From NCBI GenBank assembly GCA_024403695.1, contig JAKSRI010000002.1, forward strand, positions 98,233 to 162,232: 64,000 bases of DNA, in the 5' to 3' direction. Positions 8,958 through 16,240 of the stretch are shown piece by piece. The translations under genes were made by a program, and so were the position numbers. The notes beneath the pieces are model-generated. The model was given only the letters and a program-made list of their open reading frames with translations. It did no database searches and was not told the origin of the DNA. Every line of letters begins with the position of its first letter. Position 1 is the stretch's first letter. The stretch comes from Saccharofermentans sp. Lineage in GTDB: Bacteria; Bacillota; Clostridia; Saccharofermentanales; Saccharofermentanaceae.

Positions 8958-10730
8958 ATGAAGAAAGCTTATTACTACATTTTATTTGGTGCAGCGATAG
9001 TGCTTGTGTTCATATTGTCTCTTAATGTCCGTAATATCTTTACGGTATCTGAGCTTGGCGATGAAGCAGGTTATTTCTATAATGCAGCCTTCTTCACAAA
9101 GACTAATTGGGATTCTGTGGGAGCATATAACCCTTATTACGGTTATGGATACTCACTACTGCTATTGCCGTTATGGGCAAATACCAAAAATGGTGTTGAA
9201 CTTATAAGAGGGGCAGTATGCGTTAATATTGGTCTTATTACGTTAAGTTATTTTATGATCACATATCTTCTTAACAGAATAGTATTTAAGAATAAGTCAA
9301 TTTTTGCACCACTTATATCTTTCGTAATGTGTTTTTCTCCTTATATTGTGAGTAGCACGTTTAAGACTATATGTGAATGTACCATTGTATTCCATACATG
9401 CCTATGTCTCGTGCTTTTTTATAAAATGCTGTCTAAGAATAAACCTCTGTATGCAGTACTGTTTGGAATTTGTCTGGCATATGGCTATGCAATACATACT
9501 AGATTGTTGTTTGTTATATTCATATTCCTCTTTGTGTGGATGGCTACTTCATTACGATTTGGCCTTATAAATGGAAAGAAATTCAAAAAGTATATCAGAA
9601 CATATATTGCTGCTGCGGTAGGATTCGTAGTTGCTTTCCTAGTAATTTATCTTGTTAAGAGACAGATCCTATCTTATAGAGAATCAATAGCATTGGCGAA
9701 GTCTAATCAGGGAAATATCGTCGATTCAGATACTATTTCACAGAGATTTAGTTGGCTATTTAACTCTAAAAACACGGGCCTATATTTGTTGAGCTTTTTT
9801 GCAAAGTTTTTCTATGCTGTAGTGGAATCTTTTGGATTGTGCTTTATCGGAACTCATTTCCTAATTAAGTCAATGCGCAAAGATGCGCAGCATAATAATC
9901 ATGCGCAGTATGGTACTAAGCTTTTTATCCTGATAGGGTGGTTTTCCCTAATATTAATATTCACTCTTATCGGCCCGGGTTCTGTAGATAAATTTACAAC
10001 CTTTTTCTATGCAAGATATTACGAGAGCCTTTTGATTATTTTCGTAGCATTTACTATTGCTTTCGCGCTTAAGGAAAAAGTCTCTCTTGCCCAGATCGTC
10101 ACCTCCATAACGGGTGTGATTATTTTAAGATTTATTGCTGGAATTCTTAAGTATAAGCTGAAGTCAGAAGTGGTACATCTTGATACCAACAGAGCTCCAT
10201 TCTTCGCTGTGGCAACCAAGTTTACTGATAATTATGGAACTATGCTTAACATCATGATGTGTATATGTATAGGTGTTTTGATACTGTTCTATCTTACAAG
10301 CAACAAAGTAAAAATGGCTGCTGTAGTTGTTATTTTATTTGTGTTTGTTGTCGCATCATCAGTTTGTATTGCAGAGATTAACAGAATTAATGAGTTAGGT
10401 AAGGCTGATGCAGAAATTGCATTAAATATCCTGGAAGATAAGGATAAGGAACATGTTCTTTTTGTCGATGATAATTCTTATAATTATTCGAATTTCTTTG
10501 CGCGTTTCCAGGTTCTTTTGAAAGATGAACCGTTATTAGTTGATAAAGTAAATCCAACGGAAGCTGAATATAAGGCTCTATGCGATACATGCTACATAAG
10601 AATGACACATAATGATTATATTGTGCTTTATAAATTTTCTCCGATAAATGACTATTTGGTTAATTATGGTACAAATTATGTTGATGGAGATGTTTTTAGA
10701 ATGTACTATATAACATCAGAGAATGACTAG
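8958..10730 (+). CDS. GT-C-like multi-pass membrane protein, probable lipid-linked sugar transferase or polymerase
   Basis: A 590-residue membrane protein with roughly 11-12 transmembrane segments and a C-terminal domain of about 100 residues. The first extracytoplasmic loop contains ELGDEAGYFYNAAFF, an acidic DE pair where GT-C enzymes (PMT/ArnT type) keep their catalytic acid. The next gene is a GtrB-like polyprenyl-phosphate sugar synthase. The pair would fit a system in which the second enzyme makes a lipid-linked sugar and this one transfers it outside the membrane. A Wzy-type polymerase is an alternative. No confident family match was made from sequence reading alone. Confidence 0.55.
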   Translation: MKKAYYYILFGAAIVLVFILSLNVRNIFTVSELGDEAGYFYNAAFFTKTNWDSVGAYNPYYGYGYSLLLLPLWANTKNGVELIRGAVCVNIGLITLSYFMITYLLNRIVFKNKSIFAPLISFVMCFSPYIVSSTFKTICECTIVFHTCLCLVLFYKMLSKNKPLYAVLFGICLAYGYAIHTRLLFVIFIFLFVWMATSLRFGLINGKKFKKYIRTYIAAAVGFVVAFLVIYLVKRQILSYRESIALAKSNQGNIVDSDTISQRFSWLFNSKNTGLYLLSFFAKFFYAVVESFGLCFIGTHFLIKSMRKDAQHNNHAQYGTKLFILIGWFSLILIFTLIGPGSVDKFTTFFYARYYESLLIIFVAFTIAFALKEKVSLAQIVTSITGVIILRFIAGILKYKLKSEVVHLDTNRAPFFAVATKFTDNYGTMLNIMMCICIGVLILFYLTSNKVKMAAVVVILFVFVVASSVCIAEINRINELGKADAEIALNILEDKDKEHVLFVDDNSYNYSNFFARFQVLLKDEPLLVDKVNPTEAEYKALCDTCYIRMTHNDYIVLYKFSPINDYLVNYGTNYVDGDVFRMYYITSEND

Positions 10731-10740
10731 GGAGAAGAGA

Positions 10741-11703
10741 ATGAAATTAATAATCCAGATTCCATGTTATAACGAAGAAGCTACACTTCATGTGGCACTT
10801 GCAGATTTGCCAAAGCATATTGACGGCATTGATGAGATTGAGACTCTTATCATCAATGATGGAAGTAGCGATAAAACTGTAGAGGTTGCCAAGAAACTTG
10901 GCGTTAATTACATAGTTAATTTTAAACGCAATAAGGGTCTTGCCTATGGATTTATGGCTGGTATCGATGCATGCCTTCACCTCGGAGCAGACATTATTGT
11001 AAATACAGATGCTGATAATCAGTATAAGGGTGAGGATATTCCTAAGTTGGTTAAGCCAATTCTGGATGGAATTGCAGATGAGGTCATTGGTGCTCGTCCT
11101 ATCGATGATACAGAGCATTTTTCTAAGAGAAAGAAGATGTTCCAGCACCTTGGTTCCTGGGTAGTTCGTCAGGCCTCTAATACGGATATTCCTGATGCTC
11201 CATCTGGATTTCGCGCATATAGCCGAGAAGCAGCACTTCGCCTTAATGTAACAAATATGTATACATATACTTTGGAAACAATTATTCAGGCGGGACGTAA
11301 TAGAATTGCTATTACATCTGTACCTATTGGAACTAATCCTGAACTACGTAAGAGCCGTCTTTTTAAGAGCATGTCTTCATATATGAAGCGTTCAGCTGGT
11401 GTTATTATTCGTAGCTTTATGATGTATCGTCCATTGAAATTCTTCAGCATGTTCGCAGCGTTTTTCTTCCTTATCGGAGTTGTTCTTGGCGTACGATTCC
11501 TTGTTTTGGGCGCTTCTGGTCATGTTCAGTCTTTGCTTCTTGCAGTTACTTTCCTTCTTTTTGGTGCCATGACGTTTATTATGGGCCTTCAGGCAGATCT
11601 TATTGCTGCTAACCGTAAACTTCTGGAGGATATTCAGTACAGAGTTCGTAAGCAGGATGCAGATTCTGGTAAGCCAACTGCAGATTTGGAGATTAATGAA
11701 TGA
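10741..11703 (+). CDS. GtrB/DPM1-like polyprenyl-phosphate sugar synthase (family 2)
   Basis: A 320-residue protein: a GT-A domain (IIQIPCYNEEATLHVAL, INDGSSDKT near 40, NTDADNQY near 90, PSGFRAYSREAALRL near 155) followed by two transmembrane helices (about 240-310). This is the architecture of GtrB-type dolichol/undecaprenyl-phosphate glycosyltransferases. The ATG at 10741 is preferred to one 18 bases upstream because GGGAG lies 6 bases before it. It would charge undecaprenyl phosphate with a sugar for the preceding GT-C-like protein. It overlaps the acyltransferase by 4 bases (ATGA). Confidence 0.83.
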   Translation: MKLIIQIPCYNEEATLHVALADLPKHIDGIDEIETLIINDGSSDKTVEVAKKLGVNYIVNFKRNKGLAYGFMAGIDACLHLGADIIVNTDADNQYKGEDIPKLVKPILDGIADEVIGARPIDDTEHFSKRKKMFQHLGSWVVRQASNTDIPDAPSGFRAYSREAALRLNVTNMYTYTLETIIQAGRNRIAITSVPIGTNPELRKSRLFKSMSSYMKRSAGVIIRSFMMYRPLKFFSMFAAFFFLIGVVLGVRFLVLGASGHVQSLLLAVTFLLFGAMTFIMGLQADLIAANRKLLEDIQYRVRKQDADSGKPTADLEINE

Positions 11704-12719
11704 TTAGTGTGTACTTATGTGTACTTGTATTGTTCCCGTTAATAGCATTAATTGGAACGAGAAAAGCCGATGCAGGTACTACAGACACTCTGATAACAAA
11801 GTCTGATTCAGCTTATTTAAGAGGTATCTCTGCGCTATTTGTTGTATTTGCTCACTATTTTATTTTCTCTGAGAAAGAGGGAGTGAAGTTTAATAGTATC
11901 ATTCAGTTCGCGGTGGATCAGATAGGTGGAATAGGCGTTTTACTGTTTTTCTTTGTATCTGGTTATGGCGTGTATTTCTCCTATAAGAATCGTAAACCTA
12001 CTTTGGATTTTTTATTGAGAAGAGTCAAGACAGTTTATATTCCATATGTCATTATTAAGCTAGTGTTTCTTGTCGTAAATCTGATTCTTAACAGAGTTGA
12101 AAGTATTCCCAAAGCTATTTTCTACATAATTACTGTAGAGGACTGGTTTATTCACGTTATCCTGATCCTGTATATTTTGTTCTTTGTGTTCTGGAAACTT
12201 GATACGAGAAAGTTCTTCATCGCTACACTAATATCAAATGCAGCGTTGACAGTTATTTATATCTTATTGGAAAGACCTATTGGTTTCTTTAATGCTCTAT
12301 GGCTATTTACTGCAGGTATGTTTATGGCTGAAGCACGGGAAGCTATTAACAAGTTTTTTCAAACTAAGCTGTTTGTTAAGATAGCTATTTGTTTTGTGGC
12401 TTTCGTTGGACTTGGTCTGATTTTTGCTCTGTTTAAGGGTGCTATGTGGGCTAATATTTTTAAGCCGGCAGCTGGTGTGGCAATCTGTCTTGGTATTATA
12501 GGCTTACTGAAAGTTATCAAGTTAAATTCGTTTATAATTAATGAAGTTGGTAAGAGATCACTTTACTATTACATTGTTCACATTGCGGTTTGGAACTTCA
12601 TGGATTCCTTCAGTTTTGTGCCAAGATTTTGGATTTCATTGTCATTAACCGTAATAGTTGTAGAATTAATGTATCGATGTGTAAATCTTGTAGTAAACAA
12701 GAATACCTCTAAGGGATAA
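11700..12719 (+). CDS. Acyltransferase family 3 (membrane O-acyltransferase)
   Basis: A 339-residue membrane protein with about ten hydrophobic segments. The motif YLRGISALFVVFAHY near residue 40 contains the conserved Arg and His of the acyltransferase-3 (OafA/YrhL) family, and RVKTVYIPY near 115 is also typical. It probably O-acetylates a sugar of the exported polysaccharide. It is the last gene of the polysaccharide run. The start overlaps the stop of the GtrB-like gene (ATGA), and a 26-base gap separates it from the response regulator, which has its own RBS. Confidence 0.8.
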   Translation: MISVYLCVLVLFPLIALIGTRKADAGTTDTLITKSDSAYLRGISALFVVFAHYFIFSEKEGVKFNSIIQFAVDQIGGIGVLLFFFVSGYGVYFSYKNRKPTLDFLLRRVKTVYIPYVIIKLVFLVVNLILNRVESIPKAIFYIITVEDWFIHVILILYILFFVFWKLDTRKFFIATLISNAALTVIYILLERPIGFFNALWLFTAGMFMAEAREAINKFFQTKLFVKIAICFVAFVGLGLIFALFKGAMWANIFKPAAGVAICLGIIGLLKVIKLNSFIINEVGKRSLYYYIVHIAVWNFMDSFSFVPRFWISLSLTVIVVELMYRCVNLVVNKNTSKG

Positions 12720-12745
12720 GGAAAAGGGAATATAGGAGATAGATT

Positions 12746-13429
12746 ATGCGTATTTTAATTGTCGAGGACGACTTCACTATTGCTGAGCAGCTGAAGTTGT
12801 CGCTTCAGAGTTGGGGGTATGAGGTGTTCCTCACAGAGGACTTCTCGGACCCTTTGGCAGATTTTAACAGGGTGGACCCACAGCTCGTGCTTATGGACAT
12901 CACTTTGCCTTTTAGTAACGGTTTTTTCAGATGTTCGAAAATCCGTGAGGTGTCTAACGTGCCTGTCATTTTCGTGTCCTCCGCGGCAGATAACCTTAAC
13001 ATGATTACTGCCCTTAACATGGGTGGTGATGATTTCGTGACCAAGCCTTTTGACCTTAACGTGTTGCTTATTAAGGTTAAGGCACTCCTTAGAAGAACTT
13101 ACGAGTTTTCGTCCGGTAGTGGTGCTGCCGAGAGTGCACTCCCCGAGCATCGTGGTGCGACTTATAACGCGGCAGATTCTTCCCTTACTTATGAGGGCAA
13201 CAAGATTGACCTTACTAAGAACGAGAGCCGTATCCTAAATAACCTGCTTACTCACAAGGGTACCATCGTGTCCAGATCCCGCCTTATGGAGGAACTATGG
13301 AACGACGACCTTTTTGTGGACGAGAACACTCTAAGTGTTAACGTGAACCGTCTCCGAAAGAAACTGGACGAGGCAGGTCTTACTGACTTTATCACTACCA
13401 AGAAAGGCCAGGGCTACATAATTGAGTAA
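12746..13429 (+). CDS. OmpR-family response regulator, BceR-like
   Basis: A 227-residue response regulator. The receiver domain (1-115) has the acidic pair E7-D8-D9, the phospho-acceptor D51 in LVLMDITLP and the lysine of FVTKPFD near 103. The winged-helix DNA-binding domain follows (about 130-227; VNRLRKKLDEAGL and KGQGYIIE at the end). The paired kinase and the ABC transporter with a large FtsX permease place it in the Bce/Psd class, which senses peptide antibiotics such as bacitracin through the transporter. RBS AGGAG lies before the ATG. It overlaps the kinase by 8 bases. A matching BceR box lies upstream of the ABC genes at 15365. Confidence 0.88.
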   Translation: MRILIVEDDFTIAEQLKLSLQSWGYEVFLTEDFSDPLADFNRVDPQLVLMDITLPFSNGFFRCSKIREVSNVPVIFVSSAADNLNMITALNMGGDDFVTKPFDLNVLLIKVKALLRRTYEFSSGSGAAESALPEHRGATYNAADSSLTYEGNKIDLTKNESRILNNLLTHKGTIVSRSRLMEELWNDDLFVDENTLSVNVNRLRKKLDEAGLTDFITTKKGQGYIIE

Positions 13430-14372
13430 GTATCTTAAGATGCGTCTGCCATATGTTATGGGATGGCTGATCATTGAGGTGGTTTCTCTTCTGGTGTTCT
13501 TTCTTTATGATTTGACGCTACTTCCATGGGTACACATGAGCAATATTTTACTGGTTGTGTTGCTTATCTGTGGATTTGTGGATTACTCCAAAATCTCACG
13601 TAAGCACAAACTTCTGGTAGATAATCACCTTGATATGGTAGAACCTTCCAACTACATCGAAGAAACCTTTATGGATATTATCGAGGCAGAGCGTGATAAT
13701 GCCAGAATTGCGAAGGATAAGGCAAGCAGCGATTATAACGATATGCTGGAATATTACACAGTGTGGGCTCATCAGGTGAAGACGCCTTTGGCTGGACTTA
13801 GCCTTACTGTTCAGAATATTGATGATGATTCCTTGCGTCAGACATTGCAGTCAGAACTTGTTCGTACTGAAGAGTATGTTGATATGGTTATGAATTATCT
13901 TCGTCTTCAGAGTAATGATAGTGACTATGTATTTGTTCCTGTGGAGATAAACGATGTGGTACGCCAGGAAGTGCGTAGAATGCGTACGCTCTTTATGAGT
14001 AAGAAGATAGGTCTTAGTTTTGATCCTGAGGTTTCTGAGGGTGTTAAAGCGGTTACAGACAGACGTTGGTTGGAGTTTGCTCTTGGGCAGGTGTTGGCTA
14101 ATGCGGTTAAGTATTCTAATTCTGGCGTGGTAAGTATTTCCGTGCTCCCAGAATATATTGAGGTAAAAGACCAGGGTATCGGTATCTCTGAGGAGGATCT
14201 TCCACGTATCTTCGAGAAGGGTTACACAGGCTATAACGGACGTTCTGATAAGAAGTCCACAGGTATCGGTTTATATCTTGTTAAGAAGGCAATGACATCC
14301 ATAGGCGGTGATATTGTTATCACTTCTAAGATTGGCGAAGGCACATGCGTAAAGCTTGTATATAAGAAATAA
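13422..14372 (+). CDS. Intramembrane-sensing histidine kinase, BceS-like
   Basis: A 316-residue kinase starting at TTG. Two transmembrane helices (about 12-30 and 38-55) are joined by only a few residues, so there is no extracellular sensor domain; this is the mark of BceS-type kinases, which are told about the drug by their ABC transporter. The H-box is AHQVKTPLAG with H117. The ATPase part has LANAVKYSNS (N box), KDQGIGISEEDLPRIFEKG (G1/F) and GIGLYLVKKA (G2). It overlaps the regulator gene and is followed after 2 bases by the GNAT gene. Confidence 0.88.
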   Translation: MSKYLKMRLPYVMGWLIIEVVSLLVFFLYDLTLLPWVHMSNILLVVLLICGFVDYSKISRKHKLLVDNHLDMVEPSNYIEETFMDIIEAERDNARIAKDKASSDYNDMLEYYTVWAHQVKTPLAGLSLTVQNIDDDSLRQTLQSELVRTEEYVDMVMNYLRLQSNDSDYVFVPVEINDVVRQEVRRMRTLFMSKKIGLSFDPEVSEGVKAVTDRRWLEFALGQVLANAVKYSNSGVVSISVLPEYIEVKDQGIGISEEDLPRIFEKGYTGYNGRSDKKSTGIGLYLVKKAMTSIGGDIVITSKIGEGTCVKLVYKK

Positions 14373-14374
14373 AT

Positions 14375-14983
14375 ATGCTGGATAAATCTATTCCTTTTCA
14401 CACGATAATAATGAGATCTAATAACCTTTTGAAGGTGAAGCCCGATGCTTTGCCAGAAGGTTTTTCTGTCAGATTTTATGAGCCAGGGGATGAGATTCAC
14501 TGGGCAAGAATCCAGTATGAGGTAGGGGAGTTTTATTCCATTGAGGATGCTCTTAAATGCTTTTCTCATTATCTGGACTACGAGGATGAATTAAGGAAAA
14601 GACAAGTATATATTGTGGATGACACTACTAACACACCAGTTGCGACTGCTACCGCATGGTATTCAGAACTGGATGGTAAAGAAATAGGTGTGGTGCATGC
14701 TTTAAGCTGCCTGCCTTCTTATCAGGCGCTTGGCCTTGGCAGAATCGCTGCCACGTATATGATGGAGTGCTTCCATAAGGTAATGCCCGAAAGTGAGGTC
14801 TGGCTTGATACACAGACCTGGAGCTATAAAGCGATTGGAATTTACCTTGATTTAGGGTTTGTGCCCGTAAAAACGGCTACATTCAATGAGACTGCTAATG
14901 AATACGAGAAGGCTCGAAATGCTATGAAAGATAAGATGAGAGCCGATGTTTATAAGAAGTTCTGCGAAGAGGAACTGTACTAA
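14375..14983 (+). CDS. GNAT-family N-acetyltransferase
   Basis: A 202-residue protein. The second half carries the GNAT acetyl-CoA loop (YQALGLGRIAATYMMECF, with the Q-x-x-G-x-G pattern) and a C-terminal GIYLDLGFVPVKT element. It is translated directly after the kinase (2-base gap) and is therefore likely part of the same antibiotic-response operon, where it could modify a drug or a cell component. The substrate is unknown. The first 60 residues are less conserved and contain no other recognisable domain. Confidence 0.8.
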   Translation: MLDKSIPFHTIIMRSNNLLKVKPDALPEGFSVRFYEPGDEIHWARIQYEVGEFYSIEDALKCFSHYLDYEDELRKRQVYIVDDTTNTPVATATAWYSELDGKEIGVVHALSCLPSYQALGLGRIAATYMMECFHKVMPESEVWLDTQTWSYKAIGIYLDLGFVPVKTATFNETANEYEKARNAMKDKMRADVYKKFCEEELY

Positions 14984-14987
14984 TAAT

Positions 14988-15019
14988 AGGACATATCTAA
15001 ATGGGTGTTTTGATATAAT
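14988..15019 (+). promoter_or_regulatory. Promoter of the small toxin gene (extended -10)
   Basis: TGATATAAT at 15011-15019 is a perfect extended -10 (TGnTATAAT). A weak -35 (AGGACA, 14988-14993) lies 20 bases upstream. Transcription would start near 15026, exactly at the left inverted-repeat arm, so the mRNA would begin with GGAGCACAG. Confidence 0.6.
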
Positions 15020-15101
15020 AATTTTGGAGCACAGTTCACTCCAATGGGCGGTTGCCTGCTTTTAACCTTGTTTTTGGAATAAGGGAGAAAGGAGGCTGTC
15101 T

Positions 15102-15224
15102 ATGAATGATTTTGAGACGATAACATTGGTTATTGCAGTGATTGGATTACCAATAGCTGGTATAAGATTTTTCATAGTAATTATTACTTTTCTTGATAAG
15201 AGATATTCGAGAAAAAGACAATAA
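15102..15224 (+). CDS. Holin-like/TxpA-type small hydrophobic toxin (type I toxin-antitoxin candidate)
   Basis: A 40-residue peptide with a very strong RBS (AAAGGAGG, 6 bases before ATG). Layout: a short acidic N-terminus (MNDFETIT), one long hydrophobic helix (residues 8-30), then LDKRYSRKRQ, a basic tail. The pattern xFExIxLxIA...LLTFLDK resembles the putative holin-like toxin family and the Bacillus TxpA/BsrE type I toxins, which depolarise the membrane. A bidirectional hairpin overlaps the region just past the stop, and long inverted repeats flank the gene. These are hallmarks of control by an antisense RNA. It sits between the kinase/GNAT operon and the Bce transporter genes. The toxic activity is inferred, not shown. 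Confidence 0.65.
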   Translation: MNDFETITLVIAVIGLPIAGIRFFIVIITFLDKRYSRKRQ

Positions 15225-15320
15225 AAAACCTACCCATATGGATTGGCAGATCCTTGAGTAGGTTATTCATACTTTTATAGGCAACCGTCCAAGTGGACTG
15301 TGCTTTTCTTTTAGGTATAT
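15222..15320 (-). ncRNA. Candidate antisense RNA (antitoxin) to the small toxin mRNA
   Basis: On the minus strand the hairpin at 15227-15264 (AACCTAC/GTAGGTT) is followed by TTTTTTATTG, a good intrinsic terminator. A weak promoter (TTTATA, 16 bases, TATGAT) lies at about 15330-15356. An RNA of about 100 nt would start near the right repeat arm and end at the toxin stop codon, complementary to the 3' part of the toxin mRNA, as RatA is to txpA. The promoter is the least certain part. Confidence 0.45.
15227..15264. terminator. Bidirectional hairpin after the toxin gene
   Basis: Stem AACCTAC/GTAGGTT with an inner GGAT/ATCC pairing. On the minus strand it is followed by six T; on the plus strand the tract is weak (ATTCATACTTTT). 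It therefore should stop the antisense RNA efficiently and the toxin mRNA only partly. Confidence 0.6.
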
Positions 15321-15364
15321 TATCATAATTTGAAAAATATTGATATAAACCTTTATTCTTAATC

Positions 15365-15441
15365 TTACAAAAATGTAAGAAACGCCTTTCATAATGTAAG
15401 GTAAATCAATATTTTGATTGTCTTCTTAGGGGTATTATGAT
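15365..15441 (+). promoter_or_regulatory. BceR-type operator and promoter of the ABC transporter genes
   Basis: TTACA-AAAA-TGTAA at 15365-15378 is a perfect inverted repeat that matches the BceR box described in Bacillus (TNACA-N4-TGTAA). A second half site, TGTAA, lies at 15395-15399. A promoter TTGATT (15414-15419), 16 bases, TATGAT (15436-15441) follows. The order main box, linker, secondary half site, -35 is the arrangement known for BceR-controlled promoters, so the nearby response regulator probably activates the ABC genes from here. Confidence 0.72.
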
Positions 15442-15481
15442 GTCGTAAGAAAAACGAGAATAAATAAGGAGGCATAAACAA

Positions 15482-16240
15482 ATGTCAATGCTGGAAGTTA
15501 AGAACCTTAAGAAAGTATATACAACAAGGTTCGGTGGGAATAAGGTAACAGCACTTACAAATGTTAATTTCACAGCCGAGAAGGGCGAGTATGTAGCAAT
15601 CATGGGAGAGTCTGGTTCTGGTAAGACAACTCTTCTTAATATCCTTGCTGCACTTGATAAGCCAACAGAGGGTGAAGTGATTATTGATGGACAGAATCTC
15701 AATTCCTTTAAGGATAAGAAGCTTGCTTCATTCAGACGTGAACAGCTCGGATTTGTGTTCCAGGACTTTAATCTTCTTGATACTTTTTCCGTTAAAGATA
15801 ATATTCTTCTTCCTCTTGTACTGGCAGGTAAGAAACACCAGGAGATGGAAGAGAAACTTAAGCCTATTGCAGAAAAGCTTGGTATCGAAGAACTTCTCGA
15901 GAAGTATCCATATGAGATTTCTGGTGGTCAGAAGCAGCGTGCTGCAGTAGCCAGAGCGATTATCACAAATCCACAGCTTGTTCTTGCCGATGAGCCAACA
16001 GGAGCCCTTGATTCCAAGTCCACAGATGAGCTTCTCGGTCTCTTCGAGAAGATTAATAAGGATGGTCAGACAATCCTTATGGTTACTCACTCTGTTAAGG
16101 CTGCAAGTACTGCTTCACGTGTGCTTTTTATTAAGGATGGAGTTATTTTTCATCAGCTTTATAAGGCTAATTCAACTAACGATGAGTTCTATCGTAAGAT
16201 AACAGATTCTCTTACTGCACTTATTGGAGGAGAGAACTAA
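15482..16240 (+). CDS. ABC transporter ATP-binding protein, BceA-like
   Basis: A 252-residue ATPase with Walker A (GESGSGKTT, near 41), Q-loop (FVFQDFNLLDTF), signature (ISGGQKQRAAVARAI near 145) and Walker B (LVLADEPTGALD near 165), the MacB/BceA type. RBS AAGGAGG precedes the ATG. It shares its last base with the start of the permease (TAATG), so the two are made together. With the permease it should free lipid-cycle targets from peptide antibiotics or remove the drug, and signal to the BceS-like kinase. Confidence 0.9.
   Translation: MSMLEVKNLKKVYTTRFGGNKVTALTNVNFTAEKGEYVAIMGESGSGKTTLLNILAALDKPTEGEVIIDGQNLNSFKDKKLASFRREQLGFVFQDFNLLDTFSVKDNILLPLVLAGKKHQEMEEKLKPIAEKLGIEELLEKYPYEISGGQKQRAAVARAIITNPQLVLADEPTGALDSKSTDELLGLFEKINKDGQTILMVTHSVKAASTASRVLFIKDGVIFHQLYKANSTNDEFYRKITDSLTALIGGEN

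Larger units (their letters stand above)
15028..15304. repeat. Inverted repeat flanking the small toxin gene
   Basis: The left arm (15028-15056) and the right arm (15280-15304, reverse-complemented) both begin AGCACAGT and end CGGTTGCC, with a partly matching middle (TCACT versus CCACT). The arms are 29 and 25 bases long and about 220 bases apart. In an mRNA running through both, the 5' and 3' ends would pair and the right arm would be followed by TTTTCTTTT. Alternatively each arm is the 5' end of one of two convergent RNAs. Confidence 0.7.

Noticed and set aside
15028..15304. Miniature transposable element carrying the toxin
   Set aside because: The inverted arms could be transposon ends, but there is no target-site duplication and the arms coincide with predicted RNA 5' ends; RNA function explains them better.
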